A stretch of DNA of 64,000 bases from Apostichopus japonicus. Taxonomy: Eukaryota > Echinodermata > Holothuroidea > Aspidochirotida > Stichopodidae. The DNA is taken from NCBI RefSeq assembly GCF_037975245.1, contig NC_092569.1:95001-159000 (forward strand), in the 5' to 3' direction. Each line of letters begins with the position of its first letter. The stretch's first letter is position 1. A model generated the notes under the pieces. The model saw only the letters and a list, made by a program, of their open reading frames with translations, was not told the DNA's origin and did no database searches. A program made the position numbers and the translations under genes. This document shows, one piece after another, positions 24,301-34,475 of this stretch.

Positions 24301-27300
24301 ATTGTACGTATTGAAAGTATATTTTCTGGAGTAAACAACAGCCGATTAACGATATAAATAAATCTGTACTATTCTTATATATGTAGTTTATAATCCCGTA
24401 TTTATGTAGCCCCTAAGTTACATATTGTTGTCTGAAGTTCCAAACAGGTGGGGACTTGTTGATAGTTAAAAACTTTTCATTGTGAACTTTTAAACTTAAA
24501 GTATTAGTAGTAAGTCGAGTCCTGTCTTTCCGACATGCTTAGTGATTCCCGTTAAATTAAATTGAATTTAGGTAAAAATTCATGCAAACTAGGTAGGCAT
24601 CGGCCGATCCTAATTCTAAGCCTGCATCGAAAGTTACGCCGTATACACCTCGCAAGAAAACCACGATAACCTTGAATGAAAAAACAATATTTTGCACTTG
24701 AAGATCTGTCTTCCCCCAAAATGCAATGATAAGGTCTAGACTCAGTACTTCTTGATACATTGAGTTTCCAATTACTAGTCAAAAACATTTTCTGGAGAAA
24801 AAAAACGTAAGATATTTTTCACAAAAATTGATGATTAGATAAGTGCTTCCTCACAATCAACGAGCCGCCCCGAAATTCGCTCCCCTTACGTAAAACTTCT
24901 ATATATATTACACGTGGAAAAACACGAGTTTTTACACACATAATTCCCATTGACATTGGTCACGGAACATAAGTAGGTCATCGACATTCGAACTTGGCAA
25001 CTTGCCCAAGTTCATCGCACCATGGGAACGACCCAACAGATTGAACATTATGTTACATTTTCCCGCCATCTGGACGCCGATTGTAAATTTTGGTGTAATA
25101 TGCAAATTATGAATGGTACTGCCCTTGGTTAAAACTTAAAACTATTGCGACACATACAAATTTTGGGAAACTGTTGTATAGAAGAAACTTTTGTATCAAA
25201 TGTAAAGTACTGTATGGTAGGCCTACTATAATTTATAAAAGACGGTTTTCCTCAGGTGATAAGGAAAAGGGATGTTTCGGTGAACTCGATCTCTTTGTAT
25301 AGTACTTGGATACTTAAAATGACCATGCTGTACATGCAGCTTCTATTTCTCTTTAAGTAAGCTCTACTTAGCATTGTTATCCGTTGTGGATCTTTATTGG
25401 AATAAATACGAAATGTATTTTTTGACGCCAGTATTTAACGGTAGGCCTAAGCATTTCTTAAATTGTTGATTGAGCTTCAAAATCCATTTTCAAAAAGTAT
25501 GTTTTCATGAAGGTTTTGTAAAATCGACATATAGCTAGGGTAGGGAAATATTAACGAAAGTTGTTCTATTATACAAATAAAATACATGTTTCTCGTACTG
25601 AGATCTGAAGGGAAAAAACGGGCGGCTATCGTTCTTCTTTTCATGCGCTTATACTAGTTTGGAATATGTGGCAACCTTTACGTGATTTCAGAAATGGCTC
25701 TTGTTCTTGAAAAAATGACTCCCAGTCATTATTCATTTTCTTATATTAATGTTCTTATTATTTATTGTATATTATTATATTTTTCATTTCACTATTGGTT
25801 ATGATACTTCAGGTCCTCGGGAGAAGTTAGCTTTACGCTAACCGAGTTAAATATACGGAGATTTGATCACGGGTGCCAATTTGTATCTACGGATCCCCTT
25901 ATAACAGTCAATGCTAACAGCATCCTCCTATTTCTTATGAGGCGAATAGCACATAATATCAATAGGATGGTCGGAGGGAGGTACCTTAGATTATGAAATT
26001 GTGTTGCGGGCGCTGAGCGAGTGTATGGAGGGCCCGAATGCCCGACATTTTTTATTTATTCGCATTTTTATCCAGGGTTGCTTATTCAGCAAAAGCTGAT
26101 TTCCAATAAGGCCCTGCTTTTTACATTCAACGTTATACATAAAAAGTAAAACATAGCAATACAAAACAATTAAATGTACAGATACAAAACAATTAACGCT
26201 GTAAAGTGGAGACAACTACAAAAAAAATGGAAATAAAAGAATTATCAAAAATTGGGCTTGCAAATAATAACTGGAAAGTTTTGGAAACCAACACTATGCT
26301 AGTTATTTCAACATGCGCGTTGAAACTTTCGATACCCAAGAGCTGATATAATGTAATAGCTGAACAAAGCCCAGGAAGCAATATAAAAAAAAATATTGTA
26401 AAAAACAGCAAATAAGATTCATAATGCAAAAGTTATCATTGTAATCACTCTTTGGTGAAAGGATTAGTGTGCCTACGACATGAAATTGAAACACAGTAGA
26501 AGACTTTCAGTTTATCTCAAATAGTTTTCCATCCAGTTCACATGCATCATGGACTCGCAATAACATAACGAATATAATTTTGCCCTTCAGCTATGTATTT
26601 GCCAGGCATAAAGCTGACACATCAACCTTTTGTTTAACTGCCTTTATATAAGCAGATACAAGAAAACGGACTGAGAAAGATTGTATTTTAACAGAGTCGG
26701 TGTTGTTTCACAAGGGCGTAGGAACCGGGGGGCTGCGGGCGCCAGCCCCCCCACACCCCCCTGTGAAAGATATGGAGGGGCGGAAGTATCATTCCGCCCC
26801 CCTCCCCCCGCTTCGCTTTTCTGTCATCCTAAATCTGTGTTATTATTTATATATTACATAGAAACATAGTTACAAGATAGTTGAGGTCTTGACATGTACA
26901 GAGATGAGTTTTAAATGCAAGTCTTCCACTCAACACAGTACACGTTAAGAAGTCAATATCATTTCAGCTATACACTCTATACTGTCTTGATTGCTCATTG
27001 AAGTGCATATAATCCCTTATGTCCTGTGAAACTGGTTTAATTAAATTAGTTCGCATAAGCGATCTTGTGGTCATTCTTATCTTGCTCATCTTACAAAACC
27101 TGCTCAACCATGTGTGGTATAGCCAGATAAGCAGCCACTTTGCAACAATTCAAGTGGAAAATTTTGCACCTTCGGTGTAAGGGGACTGTTTCCCTAATGA
27201 TTAGAATAAACGCTTATTATACCACACATACAGTATAGGCTGCTCTTGGACAGGGGTCAGCTGCCTAGATGGTTCACTTATCTTTTCTGAAGGAGAGCAT

Positions 27301-30300
27301 ACCCTCCTGCTTTATGTGGCTGCAAAAATATGGGCCACTCACACCATGAGCATTGCAAATGACTTCAGCTTGGTTTCATATAGTATAACTACAATGTAAT
27401 CTCCCTTCTCTCAGTAACTATAGCTGTAGCCTTTATAGTTTCCTGTGAAGCCATCAGGTATAGCCTCCTCAACCACTCTCGTCAGGCAGGCGGATATGAT
27501 GGATAAAATACAATGTATATTATCCCCTAGTCAGCCTGCCCGATGTGCAGTTTTGATTGCTATTTTGCTTTCAACAAGTACTGTTTCTAAAATTTTGGCC
27601 CCTGTACTCACTTCTGCTATAGAATACTCTATAGATGTATGAAAGTTTTCCATTCTTGCTTGTATTACCCTAGCTTACACTTCTCTACCACATTTTCTCC
27701 CCCAACCCCCCTGCCTCCTTTTTGTCTGGTAGCTTGCCCCCCCCCCCATATACATGCCTCAATGTTTTACTGGTGGAGATTCCTTGTATCCCGTTCAAAA
27801 CTGACTACTTAAATCTTTAATGCCTGTCACCACCCTCCCCTTCCCCCATTTCCCAACTGTTTTTCGGTAATATCAAGCACATGTCTATAAGATCATGCTA
27901 CCTTTAGATGGAGATGTACATTCTGCAGAATCCTGCCTTTATTTTCACTGCGGTTGGTTGGGGAACAGCTTCTAGATTAATCTAAGTATTGAAAATTGGG
28001 AAAGAAAATAACAAGGAAGTTATGAAAGTTCATTTAAGAAAGCAGTTTGATATGTTTGAAAGTACCTGTCACAAGCGTTTTCTCTTGCAACAAAAATTGC
28101 AGCCCTACCATCAAAAATGGCAAAATATAAGGATGTCATTTACTGTGAAACATATGAGCTATGACTCTTGAGTATATAGATAGGTGGGAGCACATTATAA
28201 TATTGGGCAAAATGACATGTAAACATCTTATGCTTGTTATTCTGGATTTTTTCATGATGTACCACAAATGAAAGTTAATATAGTCCTAGCCTACGCCTAA
28301 CTTCATCGTCGCCGTACCTAATTTAGGGCCTAACTAACTGAACGAAATTATAAGAATGAGGCTACTGTAAGATAGTAATAATACCAAGTTAGTCATTGTT
28401 GTAGTAGGCCTAGGCCAGAAAATACACTTACTCTTTTCCGATCCAGCTTCGCAACTACTGGTCTACTTGTTTCTATATCTCCTCGAGATTTGAAGATACT
28501 TTCTCCAAATAGAGAAGGAACGGTATTGTCTTGTAGACGGCGAGCTGTTGGTGTTCCAAGTCCAAGTTGCGCGGATAGGCGATAGGAATCGAAACTTTAA
28601 CTGGTGAAGGGCGCACTGCACACATAAGATTCGCTCGAAGGTCCAAGCCAATCTTTACTTATAGGCAGCTAGGCTGGCTGAGTGCACTGGTACTAAGCTA
28701 TCGCTGTATACAGTGTTGACGAACACGAAACTTTCTTGTACTGTTGTGCACCCATTCTCATCTGATATTTTGTTTACTGTTTGTGACGTTTTGTTTACGG
28801 CTTTGATCTCGGTTAGCATATTAGGCATACTTAGTTTTGGTAACATTGGCGGTTCCCCCGTGACGTCATTATCTTTCGGAATTAGCTTGGTTATTAACTT
28901 AATTAAAACAGCAAAGAAACAATTGTGGAACTCCAAATTTGGAATATAGGGTTTTGATATGTAGCTTTTCAATTTGTGTAAGTTTGAAGGAAATCTGTTA
29001 CGTGTCACTTGACCTTTAACTTACCGGTGTGCTATTATGCATTCTTATTACCGTAACGGAGAAACCTGCTCTTCCAACAAAGGATTAACGGTTCTCATTA
29101 TCAATACACCCGCCCTGTCCCTACTATCCTAGCTATCCCCTTATCGAATGATCTATTGTCGCCAGTATCTATTAATTACCTATAAATTAAAGCATATCTA
29201 TGTACTTATTGCAATGTTAATGCTATATCACCCCTATTAGTGGTGTTATTTCCCACTTACATTTAGTACTATATTGTAAACCATGTATAATGTCTCAGTC
29301 ATATTTGCAACTTCAGTCACCGTAGAATATATTCCTCAATATTCACTGAAAGAAAAGAGAGCTAGTACAAGTAACATTGTTAACTGTTTACTGTCAGAAT
29401 CGGGACAACCGATTAAAGATGGGGTTGTTAGTTCCAGGGTTCAGAATTTCAATGCCGCTATACTAGTATTGTAACCAAAATGGTATGAACACATAATCTC
29501 CCTAGTATACCTCTCCCCTACCCCTCCCACACATAATCTCGCTTTTCCTCCACATACGAGGTATGAAATAATAATTAACGATCGTGTACACTTTTTGTTA
29601 AAGTTTCAATAGGCATTATGTTAGTGCACAGGAAGGAGCTGAGAGGCTATGAGATAACTTTTGGAGTATAACGACCCATATTCTAGATGTATCAATATAG
29701 GAAATCTAGTGGCTATTATAAAATATTCTAACCCCGCCCGTTCCAATCCCTTTGTAAAAGGCTGGTTTCACCATTGCGCTAGATTATGGTTCAAGGGTAT
29801 ATGACGTAATCACATTGGGATCCAATGTTTACACGATCGTTTACTTCCCCTATTGAGAGTATTACTCCGCCTAATACTCCACTTGCTGTTCCCCTCTCCT
29901 GTTGCTGTACATCAGTGGCGCGGGTTACATACCGCAAACTAGGGAGGGAACGATACCGTAAATTACCGTTAAGTTATCACCATAGGAAGGTGCGTAGAAG
30001 AGACTCAGCCTGGAGTCCAGTACTTACATCCTGTACAGTTCCAGGTTCTGGCTAGAAGATGTTTCTCTGTAGAACGGCCGAATTCCGCACCAAGAGTGGC
30101 AAAGGCTACTCCGGGATAACCCAACTGGCGGCAAACTACTGTTGCATCCAGTATAGTCCACGTTACATCACAGGTAGTAAACCAGCCTCTGGCTCCAAGG
30201 TATAGTTCCATTCTTCCTTCATGAGGCACAGATCCACCGACTAACTGCACATCTGCATTAATTATATACCAAACAGCAAAATTTTGCATTTTACGCATGC

Positions 30301-33300
30301 TTACCGAAACCTTACCGAAACAAAAAAAAAACTCTCCCTTAGACCCCTCCCTAGTAGTTCCCCTTACCAATAATAAAAGACAGAGGTTAGAGCAGGTGCA
30401 AATACTTCTGAGGGTTTTTACCAAAGAAGAAATCAGGGGGTTGTATCCCTCTCCACACTGGCAGACAGAACATTACAACAATTTCTAAAGTGCAGTACAT
30501 ATACATATATTATCTATGTGCGGTACAACATACAAGTTGAAAATTCTTCAACATTGTTAAAACAGTACCGTTTTGTTCTAAGCACCCTCCATTTTTGACA
30601 ACTTTCTAAAGGGAAAGGGCACCCCACCCCTAACCCCTAGACGACATAACACCTAACCCTCCCCACTTCACAGGTGGTAGAGCCTAGATCGTAACATGAA
30701 AGTCATCAGAATAGGCGTTAATTAAACCATAATTCCGCAAGCTGATGTGCTTAAATGGCTATATACGTTTGACTAAGAGATGTATAAAGATGTGTTGCAA
30801 TATGATACACCATATATCCGAACCCTAACAGCATATATGTCAGTACTCATCATGAGTTAGCCGTGTGATCACATGCATGTATTGAGGTATTCAGGGGCGT
30901 ATCCAGGATTTTCCAATAGGGGGGGCGCCAGGCATGAATGATCGCCGTCCTGGGGGATGGGTCTAAGGGGAGGGGTGTACAATTTTTGCTTTCAAAGAAG
31001 GGCTGAAATGCAAAATGGTGTCATATGCATGGGCGGCGATCCGTACTTCCGAGTGGGGGGGGGGGGGAGGGGATATGACCTTGTTGACTATCTAAGCGTA
31101 GCGCCACCATGAGTTGGCGCGAAGCGTCCAAGAAAATTTTGGGATTAACAAACCCTCTAGATGGCCGGAAACGGCACTTCCCGAGGTTTCCAAGCGGCAT
31201 ATACCCAACTTTAAAATAGGGATGTCATGTCCGAAATATCTCATAATCAGGATCCAAAATACTTTTTTTTTTAATTTCGGGTGTTATTTTGGGAAACTTG
31301 CCCCTGTCAATCTTGTTTCAGGCGCAACGTTAGAATGTTCGAGAGCTCTGTTATATTATTCGATGAAGAAAATGGCCTCATGCAGGCTATTATAGGCCTA
31401 TACACATGCAATACACAATTACACATAGTTACATTCCTAGGTACCGATTGCTAGGGCATCCAGGTGAAACATGTATTAAGCATTACCCTGGTTACATGAG
31501 ATTCTCAGCTGTTCGAGGGAACATGTACGTGTGTAGGCCTACTATAGGGCCTATATGAATACTATGAGGGTGCATATATGTTCTATATCAATACCGTGGG
31601 CGCAATAATACATTTTGTTGTTATAGGGCCAATGAAGCCTACAGTCAACTATTTTTGCTTTATAAAGACGCTTTATTTGAAAAGATCGCACTGCGTTTAT
31701 GGTAGGCGAGAAATGAAGCTAAAAAAGAGCCGTACATTAACGAAGATGCATAAATGTAGGCATGAAAATATTCTTATCCCTGGCATTTGGTGGGGGGGGG
31801 GATATGGTGCATTACATCCCCTCCACCCATTTTCATGGGGGGATATATCCCCCCTCCACCCAGGATCGCCGCCCATGGCCATATGTGATCCATTTTTCGA
31901 CCTTAATAATAAGCAACATTTCCAGTAAATATGGACACAAAATGCACAATTTAGTATGGCTGGCATGTCATTTAGTGTTTATAGTGATAATACAAACACA
32001 ATTACCATCTATGATTCTAAAACTATTATGCCGCCGAACATCGCCAGAACCTTTTTTTGGCAAACAAAAAATAAAGCATACGGGAGGGGGGGGGGGGGTG
32101 GGTTGAGCGATCACCGACATCTCACATAAAGGTCGTCATCAATTTTTTTTTTTTTTTTTTTTGGGCTAAACTTTTTTTTTTTTTGGTGACGGCCAATAGG
32201 GGGGGGGGGCCGCGCCTGTTGCGCCCCCCTGGATACGCCTCTGGTATTACTCATCGATAAGTAATCGATAAGCACTATATATCCGAACTCTACCGGCATA
32301 TATGTCAGTACTCATCATGAGTTAGCCGTGTGATCACATGCATTCATTGGGGTATTACTCATCGATAAGTAATCGATAAGCACTATATATCCGAACTCTA
32401 CCAGCCTATATGTCAGTTCTCATAGTTAGTCGTGTGATCACATGCATTCATTGGGGTATTACTCATCGATAAGTTATCGATAAGCACTATATATCCGAAC
32501 CCGACCAGCCTATATGTCAGTACTCATAGTTAGCCGTGTGATCACATGCATTCATTGGGGTATTACTCATCGATAAGTAATCGATAAGCACTATATATCC
32601 GAACTCTACCAGCCTATATGTCAGTACTCATAGTTAGCCGTGTGATCACATGCATTCATTGGGGTATTACTCATCGATAAGTAATCGATAAGCACTATAT
32701 ATCCGAACCCGACCAGCCTATATGTCAGTACTCATCATGAGTTAGCCGTGTGATCACATGCATTCATTGGGGTATTACTCATCGATAAGTAATCGATAAG
32801 CACTATATATCCGAACTCTACCAGCCTATATGTCAGTACTCATAGTTAGCCGTGTGATCACATGCATTCATTGGGGTATTACTCATCGATAAGTAATCGA
32901 TAAGCACTGTATATCCGAACCCTACCAGCCTATATGTATGTCAGTACTCATCATGAGTTAGCCGTGTGATCACATGCATTCATTGGGGTATTAATCATCG
33001 ATAAGTAATCGATAAGCACTATATATCCGAACCCGACCAGCCTATATGTCAGTACTCATCATGAGTTAGCCGTGTGATCACATGCATTCATTGGGGTATT
33101 ACTCATCGATAAGTAATCAAATAAGCACTATATATCCGAACTCTACCAGCCTATATGTCAGTACTCATAGTTAGCCGTGTGATCACATGCATGCATTGAG
33201 GTATTAATCATCGATAATTATTCGATAAGCACCATATATTGTGATCATTATTGTAAATTGTATACGTTTGCTTAATGACGTTAGTTGCGTATGTTGAGCA

Positions 33301-34400
33301 ACTGCATTGACTTTCCTCGGTTTTTAGATTAGCATGACACCCGTGTTTCACCTGCAGGAGCACTCAGACAGCTCTTCAAGTATATGTTTGGTGTATACTT
33401 CCATAACAATATAAATGAAGTATATGTAAGATTGTAGTAATTATCACATTTGGATGCCCCCTCCCTCCTCTAAGTGTCCCCTTTGATATAATTAGCGGCC
33501 CTTTTGGGAAAAATACTCTTTTCCGTTTTAGTAATCTGTAAAGGAGCCCTTTTGTTGAAACTATATAAACATGTTATTGAAAAGAGGAAAATGTATGTAC
33601 AAAAGTGACATCCAAATACTTGAATTTGTGGTACGGAATGTACAAACGATCCAAATATATTTACTCAATATCTGATTAGCTACTGCTTGTTTGGTCGCAA
33701 TGGTGCGAGCAGCTGTGAGTAAGCAACAGTCTTACAACACATCAAAGCAAACAGCTTAACATACAAATGTGGTTATAGGAGTATATGTATTACATCATTT
33801 ATGAAAGTGTACACCGACACACCACCCTCAACGATCATGTATTTGCATATTGAGAAAGAAAAGTTCATATTGGGAGAGAAAGTTGACATTTTTGTATATT
33901 GAAAGAAATTATTTTTTCATATGATATATAGTAACCATTCTTAAAAGCGAATCGAACCAATTCAAAATATTTGATTTGTCGCCGTTATTTGAAAATAACT
34001 ATATTCAGTGTACAAACAACTTTATTGTTAGGGAAGATATTTGTAGTACGAGTAAAATAGCATATGCACGAGTACCCTTATTCATCTTGTATATGAGTAC
34101 CAGTTCAAGTATACTATAGGTACTAGCGAAAGTGTATGAGATTTACAAAATACCCGAATATGAGAACAAAATTCATGAGGACCAGTACATGTAACGGCCC
34201 CAATGCAACTAATTACTAAAGCGGACTCACTTCATACATAGGCCTATACTCTGTTAGTGAACCTCATTACCGAATCCAGTCGAAGATTTTACCAAAATCA
34301 ACATATATACAGTGATATTATACATACCCCCAATATGCTGTCCATCAGATGACATCACTAGTAAGTTCCATAAAATAACAAATAAAGTCAAGCAAATCAT
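12334..34400 (-). CDS. SRCR-WSC-sushi type I membrane protein (nine exons, 565 residues)
   Basis: Exons in transcript order: 34400-34328, 30252-30028, 16720-16646, 16120-15818, 15037-14837, 14516-14070, 13840-13787, 13365-13245, 12532-12334. All junctions are AG/GT, most are phase 1, and the total is 1698 bases (566 codons with TGA). Exon 1 starts MICLTLFVILW, a signal peptide. Exons 2-3 encode one SRCR domain (about 25-124; VQLVGGS, NCTG, CNDVVGVIC) with six cysteines over two exons, the group A pattern. Exon 4 is a WSC domain (YIGCF, GGECYCGD, CSGNERQICGG). Exon 5 is one sushi domain with four cysteines. Exon 6 is a Ser/Thr-rich, probably O-glycosylated stalk. Exon 8 holds a transmembrane helix (about 468-491) followed by KKIICRKRR. 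The tail contains a YEPL sorting-type motif. Inferred role: cell-surface recognition, possibly immune; the ligand is unknown. Intron 2 carries the 12.2-kb transposon. Confidence 0.9.
12883..13032. repeat. CCTCC-type low-complexity tract
   Basis: Pyrimidine-rich imperfect repeats of CTCCCTC, ending in CTCTCTCCCCACAT units, inside the last intron of the SRCR-WSC-sushi gene. Open frames over it are artefacts. Confidence 0.9.
13884..13980. repeat. ACATACAAAC-type microsatellite
   Basis: About nine imperfect decamer units of ACATACAAAC in the intron between the stalk exon and the 54-bp exon. Confidence 0.85.
16965..16972. promoter_or_regulatory. CRE-type palindrome near the left end of the TTAA transposon
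   Basis: TGACGTCA, the CREB/ATF core. It is mirrored at 28861-28868 near the right end, and another copy lies at 17255-17262, upstream of the P2X7-ballast gene. Promoter function is inferred from position only. Confidence 0.5.
17392..20015 (+). pseudogene. P2X7-ballast-domain (zf-P2X7R) protein, three exons, broken
   Basis: Exon 1 (17392-17573) encodes an acidic leader with PYMFEPETSEEE, typical of the N-terminus of these free-standing proteins. Exon 2 (19086-19302) encodes the zinc-binding part: CHCGQC, MPTARE, CRCCSEI and CITLHPGFEAMCLN. Exon 3 (19832-20015) encodes KYRHTAYRQL, VVLPSYAVRRIRE and YEGFKLSRL. Donors GTAACG and GTAAGT and the acceptors all fit. The domain is the cytoplasmic ballast of vertebrate P2X7 receptors, but no channel part exists here. 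It is disabled: TAA at the end of exon 1, a one-base frameshift between CCSEI and the CITLHPGF block, and an in-frame TAG in exon 3. Intron 1 contains the hairpin-rich insertion. A TATATA lies about 35 bases before the ATG. Confidence 0.85.
17746..18558. mobile_element. hairpin-rich insertion between 18-bp direct repeats
   Basis: TTCCTTAAACGTTGTGGC (17746-17763) recurs with one mismatch at 18541-18558. The 777 bases between start and nearly end with hairpins built from TATTsGCACG half-sites: 17764-17791 (11-bp perfect arms), 18389-18416, 18440-18467, 18475-18500 and a perfect 24-base palindrome at 18508-18531. A 105-residue minus-strand frame (17802-18119) has no recognisable motif. The superfamily is not identified. 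Confidence 0.6.
23095..23461. mobile_element. hAT MITE, family CAGTGGCGTAGGAA, copy 1 (367 bp)
   Basis: Ends CAGTGGCGTAGGAA and complement of CAAGGGCGTAGGAA; exact 8-bp duplication AGTAGGGG at 23087-23094 and 23462-23469. It carries a GC-rich self-complementary block near 23153-23197 and two copies of a GATGCAATTTGGTGC motif. Confidence 0.92.
26711..26826. mobile_element. truncated end of the CAGTGGCGTAGGAA MITE family
   Basis: Starts CAAGGGCGTAGGAACC and continues as the reverse complement of the right end of 23095-23461 (including the GGGGCGGAAGTATCATTCC stretch), then stops. The opposite end is absent. Confidence 0.75.
28861..28868. promoter_or_regulatory. CRE-type palindrome near the right end of the TTAA transposon
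   Basis: TGACGTCA followed inward by the mirror of the GGGGG run seen at the left end. It lies about 100 bases upstream of the putative THAP start at 28755. Confidence 0.5.
30892..32243. mobile_element. hAT-like element inserted in the satellite
   Basis: Ends CAGGGGCGTATCCAGG and CCTGGATACGCCTCTG. The satellite monomer resumes directly after it. The flanks share GGTATT, so the 8-bp duplication is imperfect. It contains a second element (31028-31877). Confidence 0.8.
31028..31877. mobile_element. nested hAT-like element, ends CATGGGCGGCGATCC (850 bp)
   Basis: Perfect 15-bp inverted ends. The 8-bp flanks GTCATATG (31020-31027) and GCCATATG (31878-31885) differ at one base. At 31087-31130 it holds, in reverse orientation, the module found in the 7387 and 10130 elements. 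Confidence 0.82.
33241..34327. other. intron 1 of the SRCR-WSC-sushi gene, unique part
   Basis: AT-rich DNA between the satellite and the signal-peptide exon. I recognise no repeat or RNA gene. Confidence 0.5.
34328..34400 (-). CDS. exon 1 of the SRCR-WSC-sushi gene: signal peptide
   Basis: ATG at 34398-34400 opens a hydrophobic leader ending at a GTATGT donor after one base of the next codon (phase 1). That base joins the phase 1 SRCR exon at 30252 to give GAT (Asp). This start is preferred because the frame is a clear signal peptide and makes the full model divisible by three. Confidence 0.85.
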
Positions 34401-34454
34401 GTTGCTGCTGGTTTGCTCCTGTCCTGCTTCTTGCTCAAACGTTTATGCATCTGC

Positions 34455-34475
34455 CAGAATATTATATGAGAGTTT
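34455..34475 (-). promoter_or_regulatory. possible TATA element of the SRCR-WSC-sushi gene
   Basis: The minus strand reads CATATAATATTC about 60 bases upstream of the start codon. It is a weak match in AT-rich DNA and the transcription start is not known. Confidence 0.3.

Larger units (their letters stand above)
22000..27194. mobile_element. 5.2-kb inverted-repeat element nested in the TTAA transposon
   Basis: Left end GGGAAACAGTCCCCTTACA (22000 on); the complement of the same 19 bases ends at 27194, with weaker similarity continuing (CGAAG, TGCA). TA flanks both sides (21998-21999, 27195-27196), but the duplication length cannot be fixed. No transposase exon was recognised inside; short frames at 23922-24134 and 24552-24788 have no known motif. 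It contains the hAT MITE at 23095-23461 and a fragment at 26711. Confidence 0.55.
20869..28755 (-). pseudogene. THAP-domain DDE transposase, core deleted
   Basis: Recognised pieces in transcript order. 28755-28432: THAP-like exon, in which VCSA-PF, SFDSY, TPTARRLQDNTVPSLF and a GTAAGT donor are clear; the zinc-ligand His of the CSxHF motif reads Pro, and stops (TAA, TAG) interrupt it. 21988-21751: linker exon rich in Pro, Ser and Thr (GSPDYTPSVNSSEHD), ending at a GTAATT donor. About 21200-21110: LSCRLSWASKDLTDN and similar. 21045-20869: C-terminal exon (YVWELLDCLQQLL, then after a one-base frameshift VPPPLASSY and EDAIKQHRSRF). I know this C-terminal pattern from multicopy THAP-linked transposases of fish and invertebrates. 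No catalytic DDE block lies between linker and C-terminus, so the core is lost. An unrelated inverted-repeat element interrupts the first intron. Confidence 0.7.
16823..29015. mobile_element. 12.2-kb TTAA transposon (Kolobok-like) with two decayed genes
   Basis: The left end reads AGGTCAAGCGACACGTAA after TTAA at 16819-16822. The right end is the complement of AGGTCAAGTGACACGTAA, followed by TTAA at 29016-29019. About 150 bases in, both ends share TGACGTCACGGGGG. The element lies wholly within intron 2 of the SRCR-WSC-sushi gene. From the left end runs a P2X7-ballast gene (17392-20015, plus); from the right, a THAP transposase (28755-20869, minus). TTAA duplication plus a THAP transposase fits the Kolobok superfamily, so that label is inference. 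Frameshifts, stops and loss of the catalytic core show it is dead. Secondary insertions lie at 17764-18540, 22000-27194 and 23095-23461. Confidence 0.78.
30785..33240. repeat. satellite, unit about 105-110 bp, interrupted by a hAT element
   Basis: One decayed monomer lies at about 30785-30891 and about nine more at 32244-33240. The unit holds ATCGATAAGTAATCGATAAG and GTCAGTACTCATCATGAGTT. The array lies in intron 1 of the SRCR-WSC-sushi gene. Confidence 0.9.

Noticed and set aside
28655..29008. 117-residue minus-strand frame as a gene
   Set aside because: It overlaps the right end of the TTAA transposon and is in a different frame from the recognisable THAP segment.
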